From Sesamum alatum (taxonomy: Eukaryota; Streptophyta; Magnoliopsida; Lamiales; Pedaliaceae), in the NCBI GenBank assembly GCA_034509735.1, contig JACGWO010000003.1, forward strand, positions 6,324,001 to 6,388,000: a stretch of DNA of 64,000 nucleotides, in the 5' to 3' direction. Under the pieces are notes generated by a model. It was given only the letters and a program-made list of their open reading frames with translations. It made no database searches and was not told the origin of the DNA. This document shows, one piece after another, positions 9,854 to 18,895 of the stretch. The first letter of the stretch is position 1; each line of letters opens with the position of its first letter. A program made the position numbers and the translations under genes.

Positions 9854-11836
9854 TGAAAGGAATTGTGGATCGTCCCGGGAAAAGCGCGAATGCGGAAGCG
9901 CGGTATAATTAAAAAATAAATGCGGAATTTAAACATGCTTTTAAATTAAAACACGTTTCAAAGGGTGTGCCTTTGAAATTTCCCGGGCGTTCGGTGTATC
10001 TCATGAACGAACAACATAAAATAAATCATGGAGGCCATAGGGTTGGAAAATAAAAGAGGACGAAAATCATAAACGAGACCTACCCGTTGTCGTTTTCGTC
10101 TTCAACGGCTACACGCGTTGTTCCCCGTTTTGCACCAAGATCTCGTTCTTGAGACCCTCCAAATCGTGACACACGATCCAGCCACGTATCTTGCACGTCG
10201 TGCTAGCAACGAACAAGTTAATATGTTGGAGTGGATGAATCAACAACACGTTATGAATTAACGGTATTGATTCATCAAGTTCTAATGTTCCAAGAACAAG
10301 AGAACAAAGAAAATAATTTCTTGGAGTGTGAGAGAGAGAGAGAGGGCGGACGAGATGGAGGGAGAGAGAGCCGAGTGTGTGTGTGTGTTGTGTGTGTTGG
10401 AATTTCATCATCCTTCAACTTGTAGGATGCTAGGGGTTTATATAGAAGAGGAGTTTTAATCCTCTTTAAACTCCTCTTTTAAGAACTCTAATTTGACTAG
10501 GATTTTGACCTAGTCAAAGTCCTAGTCAAAGTAGTGTTTTGACCTAGTCAAAAACAATCCTAGCCATCCATCTCTCCCATTGATCTCAACCGTTGATTTA
10601 ATTTAATTTGATGGAATATTTAAAACCTATTTAAATATTTCCAAGAGGCTAAAATAAATATAAATATTATTTTAAGCCCATTAAATAAATCTCTTTGATA
10701 AATCTAATTTATCAATTTAATTCCTTATATCTAATAGAAGGAATTATTTCTCCAAGAAAAATAAAGGACCCGATTAAATCCAATTTAATCATTCCTTCAC
10801 TCCAATATTTAATTCTCAATTAAATATCTAAATGTGTGTGGATAGTGTGTGACTCTTTAGGTTCACCTTTCAGCTAGACTTGGTCGGATTCCTAGAATCC
10901 TTCCGTTACCATGGGTGGCCATCTAGCAACGGTCCATGGCACTAGAGACTAGGTGAAATATTCAGGGATGAACATTTAGGCTCTAACAGTACACTTGTCC
11001 TTCTGTCTTCGGTCTCATCACTTAGAATCTAGGGCACGGAAAATGCAGGTACCCATTTTGGACCTAAGTGTCGGTCTGTCCTTACTAAACGCCGCAAGGG
11101 AATCCTTCCCTTCTGTTCAGTCACTGTGGCCACAGTTTTAGGGACAAGACCTAGAGTATACATGAGACTCAACTGCCAAAAACCTATTGACAGGAGACAG
11201 ATCCTTTCTTGGAAACTACTGTCACTTTGCACACCAGAACTGCACTAGACATGGCTTATGACTACCAAAGAGAATTCTGGCAATCTCTCACCATATCTAA
11301 GATACAGCCCTGATGTACAGGTAAACTCAGCAATTCCTCAAGTCAAAGGACTTGACCTGTACCGTTGGAACCGGGAATACACGTCATACCTTGCTGACCA
11401 TACTCAAGGTCCTCCGTAAGACGGTTCCCGCGAGTCACCTCAGTCAGCTGCGTCCTCGCATGCTAACCCACTAACACTGCTTAGACGACCCTCGTCACCC
11501 GTCGATGAAACACGACAGCAGGTGCTTAGTGCAAGTCTCAAATGGAATCCCGGTACCCATTTTCGGGATTCCTTGACTTGGAGATTTCCGGACTGATTCG
11601 GGAAGACTGATTCCATGGACCTACCTCCAAGCGTAGTCCCAGTCCCCGAAATTGATTCTCAGTCCGTGGGCTTTGTTTGCGTAGTGAACAGATATAGAAA
11701 AGTGAACACAAACAAAGTAATGCCAAATGAAATTCACTTCTTTATTCATCAATGATTTATCAAACACCCATAATTGTCTAGACATAGGTTACATATACCC
11801 GCCAAAAATTGGCTTACATGGTCACCTATTCTAACA
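9854..11836 (-). repeat. 3' LTR of A2 (family A)
   Basis: 1983-bp LTR from TGAAAGGAATTG to CTATTCTAACA as read on +. TATA box on minus at 10437-10444; W-box array about 10493-10555. It keeps a 37-bp stretch near 9910-9950 that the 5' LTR has lost. Confidence 0.94.
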
Positions 11837-11852
11837 ATCTCCCACTTGACCT
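11837..11852 (-). other. polypurine tract, A2
   Basis: Complement of the purine run before the LTR (ATCTCCCACTTGACC on +), directly between the pol stop and the 3' LTR. Confidence 0.85.
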
Positions 11853-14555
11853 TTAAAGCCAATCACCCATATGCCTAATCCCCATCTTCTCAAGATGTTG
11901 CGTATGAGCACTCTGTGACATAGGCTTTGTCAGCGGGTCTGCTGTGTTGTCTGCTGAGTTGACTCGGTCCATCCGAACGTCACCTCTTCCTACCATTTCT
12001 CTAAGAAGATGGTAGCGTCTAAGAATGTGTTTGGAACGGTGATGAGATCTCGGTTCCTTTGCTTGCGCTATTGCACCGTTGTTATCACAGAAGATGACAA
12101 CGGGCTCGGCGATGCCAGGTACCTCACCCAACTCTTGGATGTAGTTTCTCATCCAAACCGCTTCCTTAGCAGCTTCTGAAGCTGCTATGTATTCAGCCTC
12201 AGTGGTGGAGTCAGCAGTGGTGGCTTGCTTGGAACTTTTCCAAGCCACTACTCCTCCGTTGAGTTTGAATACATATCCCGATTGAGACTTGGCATCATCG
12301 TCATCAGACTGGAAGCTAGCGTCGCTAAAGCCTTCCAGAATAAGTTCTCCATTGCCATAGACCAAGAACATTTCCTTAGTCCTCCTAAGGTACTTAAGGA
12401 TGCCCTTAACGGCATTCCAATGTGCCTCTCCTGCATAGGACTGATATCTGCTTGTCACGCTCAAAGCGTATGCAATGTCAGGCCTGGTGCAATGGACCGC
12501 ATATTGGATGCTACCTACGGCAGAAGCATAGGGGATGACTTTCATCTTTTCAAGTTCCTCATCAGTCTGCGGGGACTGCTTCTTGGATAACTTGATCCCA
12601 TGCCTCATTGGAAGGAATCCTCGTTTGGAGTTGTCCATTCGATATCTTTTTAGGACTTTCTCCATATACGAGTTTTGGGTGAGCCCTAACATCCTTTTAG
12701 ATCTTTCCCTGACAATCTGGATGCCTAGGATGTAGGAGGCTTCACCCAAGTCCTTCATGGAAAACTTGGTTGACAACCATGCTTTTGTGTTTCCTAACAT
12801 TCTGACGTCATTACCAATGAGCAGAATGTCATCCACGTAAAGCACTACGAACACTATAGAGCTCCCACTGACCTTCTTGTATACACAAGGGTCGGATTCG
12901 TTTTTGATGAAGTCATATCCCCGTATTACTTCATCAAATCGAATGTTCCAACTTCGGGATGCTTGCTTGAGGCCATAGATGGACTTCTGGAGACGACAGA
13001 CCGTCTGTTCTTCTCCAGTGACCGTGAAACCCTCCGGCTGATCCATATAGATCTCTTCTTCAACGAAACCGTTGAGGAAGGCCGTTTTCACGTCCATCTG
13101 CCATATTTCATAATCATACCATGCTGCTATGGCAAGCAGGATCCGAATGGACTTAGCCATGGCTACTGGCGAGTAGGTATCCTCAAAATCGACCCCGGGT
13201 CGTTGAGTGTATCCCTTAGCTACAAGCCTAGCCTTAAAGGTTGTGACTTCTCCATCAACGCCGAGTTTGCGCTTGTAGACCCACTTACAGCCCACTGGCT
13301 TAACACTTTTCGGTGGATCTACGAGTCTCCAAACTTGGTTCTCGCTCATGGAGTCCATTTCGGTCTTCATGGCCTCAAGCCATTTCCCGGAGTCGATGTC
13401 AGACATCGCTTCCCCGTATGTCTTAGGATCGTTATCCAGAAGATCGGTCGCACCTAGAAACCCATATCTCACTGGAGGTCTGGATTCTCTAGTGGACCTA
13501 CGGAGGACGGGAACGTCAGTGGTGACTGTGGGCGCTGACTGTATCGGAGCCGGCGGTTCAGGGACCGGGACTGGCCTTTCTTGAGGTTGTCCTTCATGCC
13601 TAGCATGTTGGACTTCTCTAGGTTGGTCAGCCCTCCGTGCATTAATCCTGAATCCTCTTGGTGAGGTTTCCGCGGCTATTTCTGATGGCTGAGTTCTATC
13701 ACTTGATTCCTCAAGGATCAGCTCATCAGGTTGGATATCCTCTGGGAAGCCTTGCTCCAAGAATACTGCATTCCTTGAAACAAATACCTTTTGTTCCAAA
13801 GGGTCATAAAAGTAATAACCCGCAGTTTCTCTAGGGTATCCAACGAACCTGCATAGGCTAGACCTGGATTCTAGCTTATCTCCCACTAACCTCTTGACGT
13901 ATGCGGGGCTACCCCACACTTTCAAGTAGTTGTAGGACGCAGGCTTGCCGTGCCATATCTCATATGGCGTTTGGGTCAATGCAATGGTAGGCGCCAAATT
14001 CAACAACTTGGCTGCCGTTTCTAATGCATAACCCCAAAACGATAAGGGCAATTTGGTAAAACTCATCATGGACCGAACCATGTCCAACAGGGTTCGGTTC
14101 CTCCTTTCAGAGACGCCATTTAACTGTGGTGTTCCGGGAGGTGTCCATTCCGATATTATACCATTTTCTTTTAGATAATCTAGGAATTCGGCACTAAGGT
14201 ATTCACCGCCTCGGTCTGACCGTAGGACTTTAATTTTGCAGTTGGTCTGGTTCTCCACTTCAAGCCTGAATTCTTTAAACCTTTCAAGAGCTTCAGACTT
14301 GTACCTCATCAGGTAAACATAACCATACCGTGAATGATCATCGGTGAAGGTTATGAAGTAGGAGAACCCACCTCGGGCCTGCGTCCTTAGTGGTCCACAT
14401 ACGTCTGTATGGACCAAGTCCAACAGACCTGTGGCAAGCCTGCTTTGTCCTACAAAGGGCTTTTTGGTCATTTTCCCTCTTAGACAAGACTCACAAGTTG
14501 GTAGATTACTCAAGTCCCCAACCTCTAGGTTCTTTGAGTCTACCAACCTTTTCAT
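11853..14555 (-). CDS. pol: copia pol, A2: integrase, reverse transcriptase, RNase H (900-codon open frame)
   Basis: Longest intact frame of the window. Integrase core: D51 (HTDVCGP), D114 (RSDRGGEY) and E150 (GVSERRNRT), exact DD35E spacing. Then an integrase tail and Pro-rich linker (about 200-370). Reverse transcriptase: VGCKWVYKRK (421-430), MDVKTAFLNG with D488, and YVDD at 573-576. RNase H: D745 (FSDAS), E786/E788 (TEAEY) and D824 (CDNNG). The C terminus GIRHMGDWL abuts the polypurine tract. These enzymes copy element RNA to DNA and insert it. The first Met is internal to the ancestral polyprotein: a 1-bp deletion near 14608 separates this frame from the protease frame, so without a frameshift it would not be made. 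Confidence 0.95.
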   Translation of the reverse strand: MKRLVDSKNLEVGDLSNLPTCESCLRGKMTKKPFVGQSRLATGLLDLVHTDVCGPLRTQARGGFSYFITFTDDHSRYGYVYLMRYKSEALERFKEFRLEVENQTNCKIKVLRSDRGGEYLSAEFLDYLKENGIISEWTPPGTPQLNGVSERRNRTLLDMVRSMMSFTKLPLSFWGYALETAAKLLNLAPTIALTQTPYEIWHGKPASYNYLKVWGSPAYVKRLVGDKLESRSSLCRFVGYPRETAGYYFYDPLEQKVFVSRNAVFLEQGFPEDIQPDELILEESSDRTQPSEIAAETSPRGFRINARRADQPREVQHARHEGQPQERPVPVPEPPAPIQSAPTVTTDVPVLRRSTRESRPPVRYGFLGATDLLDNDPKTYGEAMSDIDSGKWLEAMKTEMDSMSENQVWRLVDPPKSVKPVGCKWVYKRKLGVDGEVTTFKARLVAKGYTQRPGVDFEDTYSPVAMAKSIRILLAIAAWYDYEIWQMDVKTAFLNGFVEEEIYMDQPEGFTVTGEEQTVCRLQKSIYGLKQASRSWNIRFDEVIRGYDFIKNESDPCVYKKVSGSSIVFVVLYVDDILLIGNDVRMLGNTKAWLSTKFSMKDLGEASYILGIQIVRERSKRMLGLTQNSYMEKVLKRYRMDNSKRGFLPMRHGIKLSKKQSPQTDEELEKMKVIPYASAVGSIQYAVHCTRPDIAYALSVTSRYQSYAGEAHWNAVKGILKYLRRTKEMFLVYGNGELILEGFSDASFQSDDDDAKSQSGYVFKLNGGVVAWKSSKQATTADSTTEAEYIAASEAAKEAVWMRNYIQELGEVPGIAEPVVIFCDNNGAIAQAKEPRSHHRSKHILRRYHLLREMVGRGDVRMDRVNSADNTADPLTKPMSQSAHTQHLEKMGIRHMGDWL

Positions 14556-14575
14556 CCTATCTTGGGATATGTGAC

Positions 14576-15241
14576 CTAGCCTAGCGTGCCACAGACGTGC
14601 GTTCCGTTATTATCTAATTTCCGTTTGTGTTGAGCGTTAAGAACGAAATTCGTTTGTTGCAAGATATAGAGCCCGTTATGCAATGTACCAAGTAGATGAG
14701 CAATTCCACACCTCATCAAATAAAAGCAATTTTTATTGATTCTGAACTCATAACCACTATTGTCCAACAATGGAATGGAAATGATGTTCTTAATCATACT
14801 AGGTACAAAATAAACCTGCTCTAATTCTATGCTAATGGTATCACTAATTACTAAAGTGGCGGATCCTACTGCTTCTGCCGAGATGGCCTTGCCATTTCCG
14901 AGCTTCAGGATCATGTCCCCGCTACTTAGTTTTCTGCTTCTTTTCAGCACCTGCAAATCATTGCAAATGTGAGCTCCACAGCCGGTATCCAATACCCAAG
15001 AGGCAGAATTAGTGACCATATTAACCTCAATCACATATATACCTTGGTTTGAGAAGAGTTTGGGGCACTCTCTCTTCCAATGCCCTTTCTCACGGCAGTT
15101 GATACATATGTCATATGCCTTTGACTGTTGCTTCGAGACAACCTTTCCCTTTCCTTTGCCTTTCCCCTCTTTGGCAATGGGAACACTCTGAGTGTTCGTA
15201 GCTGCTATGACGGCTTTTCCTTTCCCTTCTTCTTTTTCCAA
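14576..15241 (-). pseudogene. pol: copia pol, A2: zinc knuckle, protease, pre-integrase segment
   Basis: 221 codons between two frame lesions. C46-C49-H54-C59 form the CX2CX4HX4C nucleocapsid knuckle. D85-T86-G87 is the aspartic protease active site (WVLDTGCGAHIC). The gag-pre-integrase region follows (MIKNIISIPLL, LYILQQTNFVLN). The frame ends in a short false tail because one G is missing near 14608 compared with A1. Its own start is artificial: against A1 there is a 1-bp deletion in the A/G-rich run near 15225, so it continues gag in a shifted frame. Confidence 0.92.
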
Positions 15242-15894
15242 CGTCCGGCACCCTTGCCTTTCGTCTTGGAAGTTGAAGCACCTCCAAACAATACCGAAGG
15301 CGTGGACTTCTTAGTCGTTGCCTCGTATTGCACCAACATATTGATCAACTCATGAATGCCCTTCTCAAGTGTATTCATGTTATAGTTGACGATAAATTGG
15401 TCGAAGGAGGGTGGGAGTGACTGAAGGATCACATCTATGTACGTTTCATTATCGAGACCTGCCTTTAGGTCCTCGAGCTTTTCCACTAGGGTAAGCATTT
15501 TAACCCCATGCTCTTGTACAGAGGATCCTTCTGTCATTTTAGTTCCAAAGAACGCCTTGGTCGCGACATACCTAGTATGCCGGTCCGGGACTGCATAGCA
15601 ATCCTTAAGAATGGAAGGGACATCGTCTAGCCTTTCATATTGCTTCTGAATCTCATTGGTCATCGAAGCAAGTATGATGCTACGGACCTTCCGGTTATCC
15701 TTATGCCAAGTCTCGAACGTCTCACGTTCTTCTGGCGTGGATCCTTCCGGTAAGGTCCTAGGGAGAGGCTCGTCCATGACGTAGCCTTGGTTCACGTAAT
15801 CTAGGACTATCCTGAGATTGCGCAACCAGTTGTTGTAATTTGTTCCATTGAATTTGTTTGTCTCAAGAATGGTTGATAGTGGGTTCTTAGACAT
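15205..15894 (-). CDS. gag: copia gag, A2 (natural start, truncated by frameshift)
   Basis: 229 codons from the natural start (MSKNPLSTILETNKF). It encodes the UBN2-type capsid domain that forms the virus-like particle. Landmarks: WLRNLRIVLDY near residue 25, RSIILASMTNEIQKQYERLDD near 90, INMLVQYEATTKK near 195, then a Lys-rich linker. Relative to A1 two codons are missing in the SIMARLKDCY region (SILKDCY here). A 1-bp deletion in the homopurine run near 15225 ends the frame just before the zinc knuckle. The start follows a 2.3-kb leader. The gag domain itself looks intact. Confidence 0.93.
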   Translation of the reverse strand: MSKNPLSTILETNKFNGTNYNNWLRNLRIVLDYVNQGYVMDEPLPRTLPEGSTPEERETFETWHKDNRKVRSIILASMTNEIQKQYERLDDVPSILKDCYAVPDRHTRYVATKAFFGTKMTEGSSVQEHGVKMLTLVEKLEDLKAGLDNETYIDVILQSLPPSFDQFIVNYNMNTLEKGIHELINMLVQYEATTKKSTPSVLFGGASTSKTKGKGAGRWKKKKGKEKPS

Positions 15895-16260
15895 TTACAT
15901 TTAGAAAACAACGCGCGATCAGCAGAAAATAAAGACGGTGGTTTGATGAAATAATTAAATGCTTGGTCTTTAGTCATTTAATCCTCCCACTATTTGTACG
16001 AAAACACGGTACTCTCAAACGTGATTTTCGGGAAATCCTTTCGTAGTGGGCTTGGGATCCACAGCGATTTTTCCCATACCCCGCTTTTACGATTCGCATG
16101 GAAAAGATCCTGTGGGAGGTATTCCATACCATTCTCGTTCCACGAGATTCCCAAGATTATTGCCTCACCCTTTTGCATGATCCCGAGGACTCCAAGCGAA
16201 TCATGCTAATTGGGCGTTAGACCGACCCAATCGACCGAGCCATGGACCCACTAGTACCCC

Positions 16261-16354
16261 CACGACTCGTGAGACAGGTAACAGCAGCCCATTTTTCGTT
16301 CATGACACAGTGCAGCTTCTTTTAAGTACAATAACGTGCCACGACTCGTGAGAC
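16261..16354 (-). promoter_or_regulatory. paired palindromic leader motif, A2
   Basis: CACGACTCGTGAGAC occurs at 16261-16275 and again at 16340-16354, 79 bp apart, in the same orientation. Its core CACGA-C-TCGTG is an inverted repeat. The same pair occurs in C, B and the + strand B leader. Function unknown. Confidence 0.7.
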
Positions 16355-17416
16355 CACGCTATTGACCTAAACAGCTTCCTCACTGTGCCATGGATTGGAA
16401 GGCATGGACAAACTCCTAGAGTTCATGTCCACTTTATCTAGGGTCTAATATTTCAACATTGGTCCAACCAATGTGAGAGTAGTGAATGACCGAGATCTCA
16501 TAATATATCCATACATTCATCCATAATGCATAAATAAAATCCATCCATAGCAGTTATATGATAAATAAAAACCATTCATCCATCATAATAACCACATGCA
16601 AAATTAAAGCCTAGCACGCCCCTGTTGGATGATCACGAGCCCAAATCCTATGCGACCCACTGAGCCCGCAGTGGATCTATGGTCAATCTAGGGTTGGTCC
16701 TATACTATTACAATAATAGTAACCCAATCATCATGCTGATGGGCCTTGGTCTCTTTTTCTCTTTCTTCACTTCATGGAAAACGCCAAGGGACCTCCGGTC
16801 TGGGCTCTCCATGTGGTCCTTCCTTCTTCTCCACCAATTACAAAAAATGGAAACCTCACTCCTAGTCTACTCTCATTACATTATAAAAAATAGAAACCCC
16901 AGCGAAAACCCGGGGGGAGTACATAAGGAGGGAGGTAGAATGCCTTATTATTCCAAGGCAACTAGAAAGAGAGAAGGAGAAAGCAGTTAAAGAGGCACAC
17001 AGGCCCAACAGAAAATTAAACCATACATCCGGTCTAGGGCTCGTGATCATCCATTTCCATCCAACACACATAATCACATGATCCAATCACATAATTACAA
17101 TATACCAATAATTCATGATTTCCAATCATAATAATCCAAAACAGAAATAAATGATCATGTGCGCAACGTGTGAAAAATAAAACACAAATATTGGTAATAA
17201 TATTTTTCTCGTTTTAGGAAAACCTTTCCTCATTATTTTAAGTAAAATAACCCCGGGATTCCAAATCAAATTTATTTTACTCCTAAAATAATGTCTTTAG
17301 GAATTTAGGCAAAATTGAACCAAAAAAAAACGAATTTTCAGAATTAATTCAAAATTAAAACTGAAAAGTAAATAATAAAATAAAAAATAATAATGCTAGG
17401 GTTTCAAAAAAAACCC

Positions 17417-18022
17417 TAGCTGCAGCAGCCGCCGGCCGCCGCCACCGGCAGCAGCCGCCAGGCCGTGCGCGCAGGGCAGCAGGCTCAGCCTGCCGCCCCT
17501 GCGCGCGCGGAGGCACTGCCTGGCCGGGCGCGCGCGCGCAGGCCCCTTGCCTGCGTGCGCGCGCGCCTGGCCGGCAGCGCGCTGCGCGGCCTGGTGTTCC
17601 GGCAGGCCGTCGCGCGCGCAGGCTCCTCTGCCTCGCGCGCGCCGGCCTGCTGGTCGCCAGCCGCGAGCCTGCGCAGTGCGCAGTGCGCGCGCGCAGACGC
17701 GCACTGGGCACGCCCGCCGAGCGCGCGCGCGCAGACGACTCCGTCTGCGTGCGCGCGCGCCTGGCAGCGTGCCTGGTGCCGTCCGCGCGCGGGCTCTCCG
17801 CCCGACAGCCTTCCCGCGCGCGCGCGCAGACACCCTCGTCTGCCCGCGCGCGCGGCTGGAGGCGCCCCTTGCGCGCGCGCCCGCGCGCAGCCATCCTGGC
17901 TGCGCGCTGCCCCTGCGCGGCCGGCTGGGCGGGCGCGCGCAGGCTACCCTTGCCTGCGCGCGTCTGCCCTGCCGGCAGCGCTCGGCTGCGCGCGGCCAGC
18001 CTTCCCGGCTGGCCGGCTGTGG
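17417..18022 (-). repeat. GC-rich tandem hairpin array in A2 leader
   Basis: About 600 bp of CG-alternating sequence in otherwise AT-rich DNA. It is built from inverted-repeat units, for example 17528-17566, 17611-17641, 17721-17760, 17815-17855, 17883-17907 and 17933-17962. Each is a GCGCGC run, CAG plus two variable bases, a 4-7 base loop, and the complement. The inner stem changes between units (AGGC/GCCT, AGAC/GTCT, AGCC/GGCT) but stays paired. Long Arg/Ala-rich open frames here follow from base composition. Confidence 0.85.
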
Positions 18023-18206
18023 CGTTTCTCGTTTTTAGTTCAAATTTTCCCCGTTTCCCAAGAAAAACAGAAAAATACCAATGTTCGGAATTTCACACGA
18101 ATTAAAAGCAATAAAACAACATGCTTTAATGATCAAGAAAATCAAGATTCAATTAAAACATGCTCAAAACACGTTTCATGCTTAGAACGCACATAAACCC
18201 TAGGCC

Positions 18207-18343
18207 TATACACCGAACCGGGCTCTGATACCACTGAAAGGAATTGTGGATCGTCCCGGGAAAATCGCGAATGCGGAAGCGCGGTATAATTAAAACACGT
18301 TTCAAAGGGTGTGCCTTTGAAATTTCCCGGGCGTTCGGTGTAT
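18207..18343 (-). promoter_or_regulatory. predicted U5/primer-binding-site RNA structure, A2
   Basis: On +, ATACACCGAAC just inside the primer-binding site (within 18207-18222) is complementary to GTTCGGTGTAT in U5 (18333-18343), with CCGGG flanking. Inside lie an outer stem (18255-18264 with 18323-18331), hairpin 18300-18322 and hairpin about 18266-18282. The element RNA could therefore fold U5 and the primer site into one closed domain. Confidence 0.6.
18221..18234 (-). other. primer-binding site, A2 (initiator tRNA-Met)
   Basis: Sense strand reads TGGTATCAGAGCC one base after the LTR end, the standard plant copia site complementary to the 3' end of initiator tRNA-Met. Confidence 0.93.
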
Positions 18344-18780
18344 CTCATGAACGAACAACATAAAATAAATCATGGAGGCCATAGGGTTGGAAAATAAAAG
18401 AGGACGAAAATCATAAACGAGACCTACCCGTTGTCGTTTTCGTCTTCAACGGCTACACGCGTTGTTCCCCGTTTTGCACCAAGATCTCGTTCTTGAGACC
18501 CTCCAAATCGTGACACACGATCCAGCCACGTATCTTGCACGTCGTGCTAGCAACGAACAAGTTAATATGTTGGAGTGGATGAATCAACAACACGTTATGA
18601 ATTAACGGTATTGATTCATCAAGTTCTAATGTTCCAAGAACAAGAGAACAAAGAAAATAATTTCTTGGAGTGTGAGAGAGAGAGAGAGGGCGGACGAGAT
18701 GGAGGGAGAGAGAGCTGAGTGTGTGTGTGTGTTGTGTGTGTTGGAATTTCATCATCCTTCAACTTGTAGGATGCTAGGGG

Positions 18781-18788
18781 TTTATATA
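18781..18788 (-). promoter_or_regulatory. TATA box of A2 5' LTR
   Basis: TATATAAA on minus, followed by CA/CT-rich sequence about 30 bp downstream. Confidence 0.75.
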
Positions 18789-18834
18789 GAAGAGGAGTTT
18801 AATCCTCTTTAAACTCCTCTTTTAAGAACTCTAA

Positions 18835-18895
18835 TTTGACTAGGATTTTGACCTAGTCAAAGTCCTAGTCAAAGTAGTGTTTTGACCTAGTCAAA
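18835..18895 (-). promoter_or_regulatory. W-box array upstream of A2 TATA box
   Basis: Six TTGACT/TTGACC cores, both strands, in about 60 bp. The TATA box lies at 18781-18788 on minus. This is the promoter that would drive A2 genomic RNA. WRKY control is inferred from the motif only. Confidence 0.55.

Larger units (their letters stand above)
15895..18220 (-). other. untranslated leader of A2
   Basis: 2.3 kb between the primer-binding site and gag, with no credible coding frame. It holds a paired palindromic motif (16261-16275 and 16340-16354), an AT-rich middle, and a GC-rich hairpin array (17417-18022). The same order of parts occurs in the leaders of the C element (45469-47885) and the B element (52639-54464). 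Confidence 0.85.

Noticed and set aside
12225..14584. Open frames on the + strand opposite A2 pol (for example 12225-12590, 12963-13457)
   Set aside because: Mirror images of the real minus-strand pol; the same shadows appear opposite A1 pol.
15205..15241. Overlap of the gag and pol frames in A2 as a possible programmed frameshift
   Set aside because: The overlap lies in an A/G homopurine run where A2 lacks one base relative to A1, and the B element reads gag through protease in one frame. A simple 1-bp deletion explains it.
17355..18196. Several Arg/Ala-rich open frames on both strands of the GC-rich block
   Set aside because: Stop codons are AT-rich, so GC-alternating DNA stays open in most frames. 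Frames overlap on both strands and the protein is low-complexity, with no conserved domain and no conservation in the C or B blocks.
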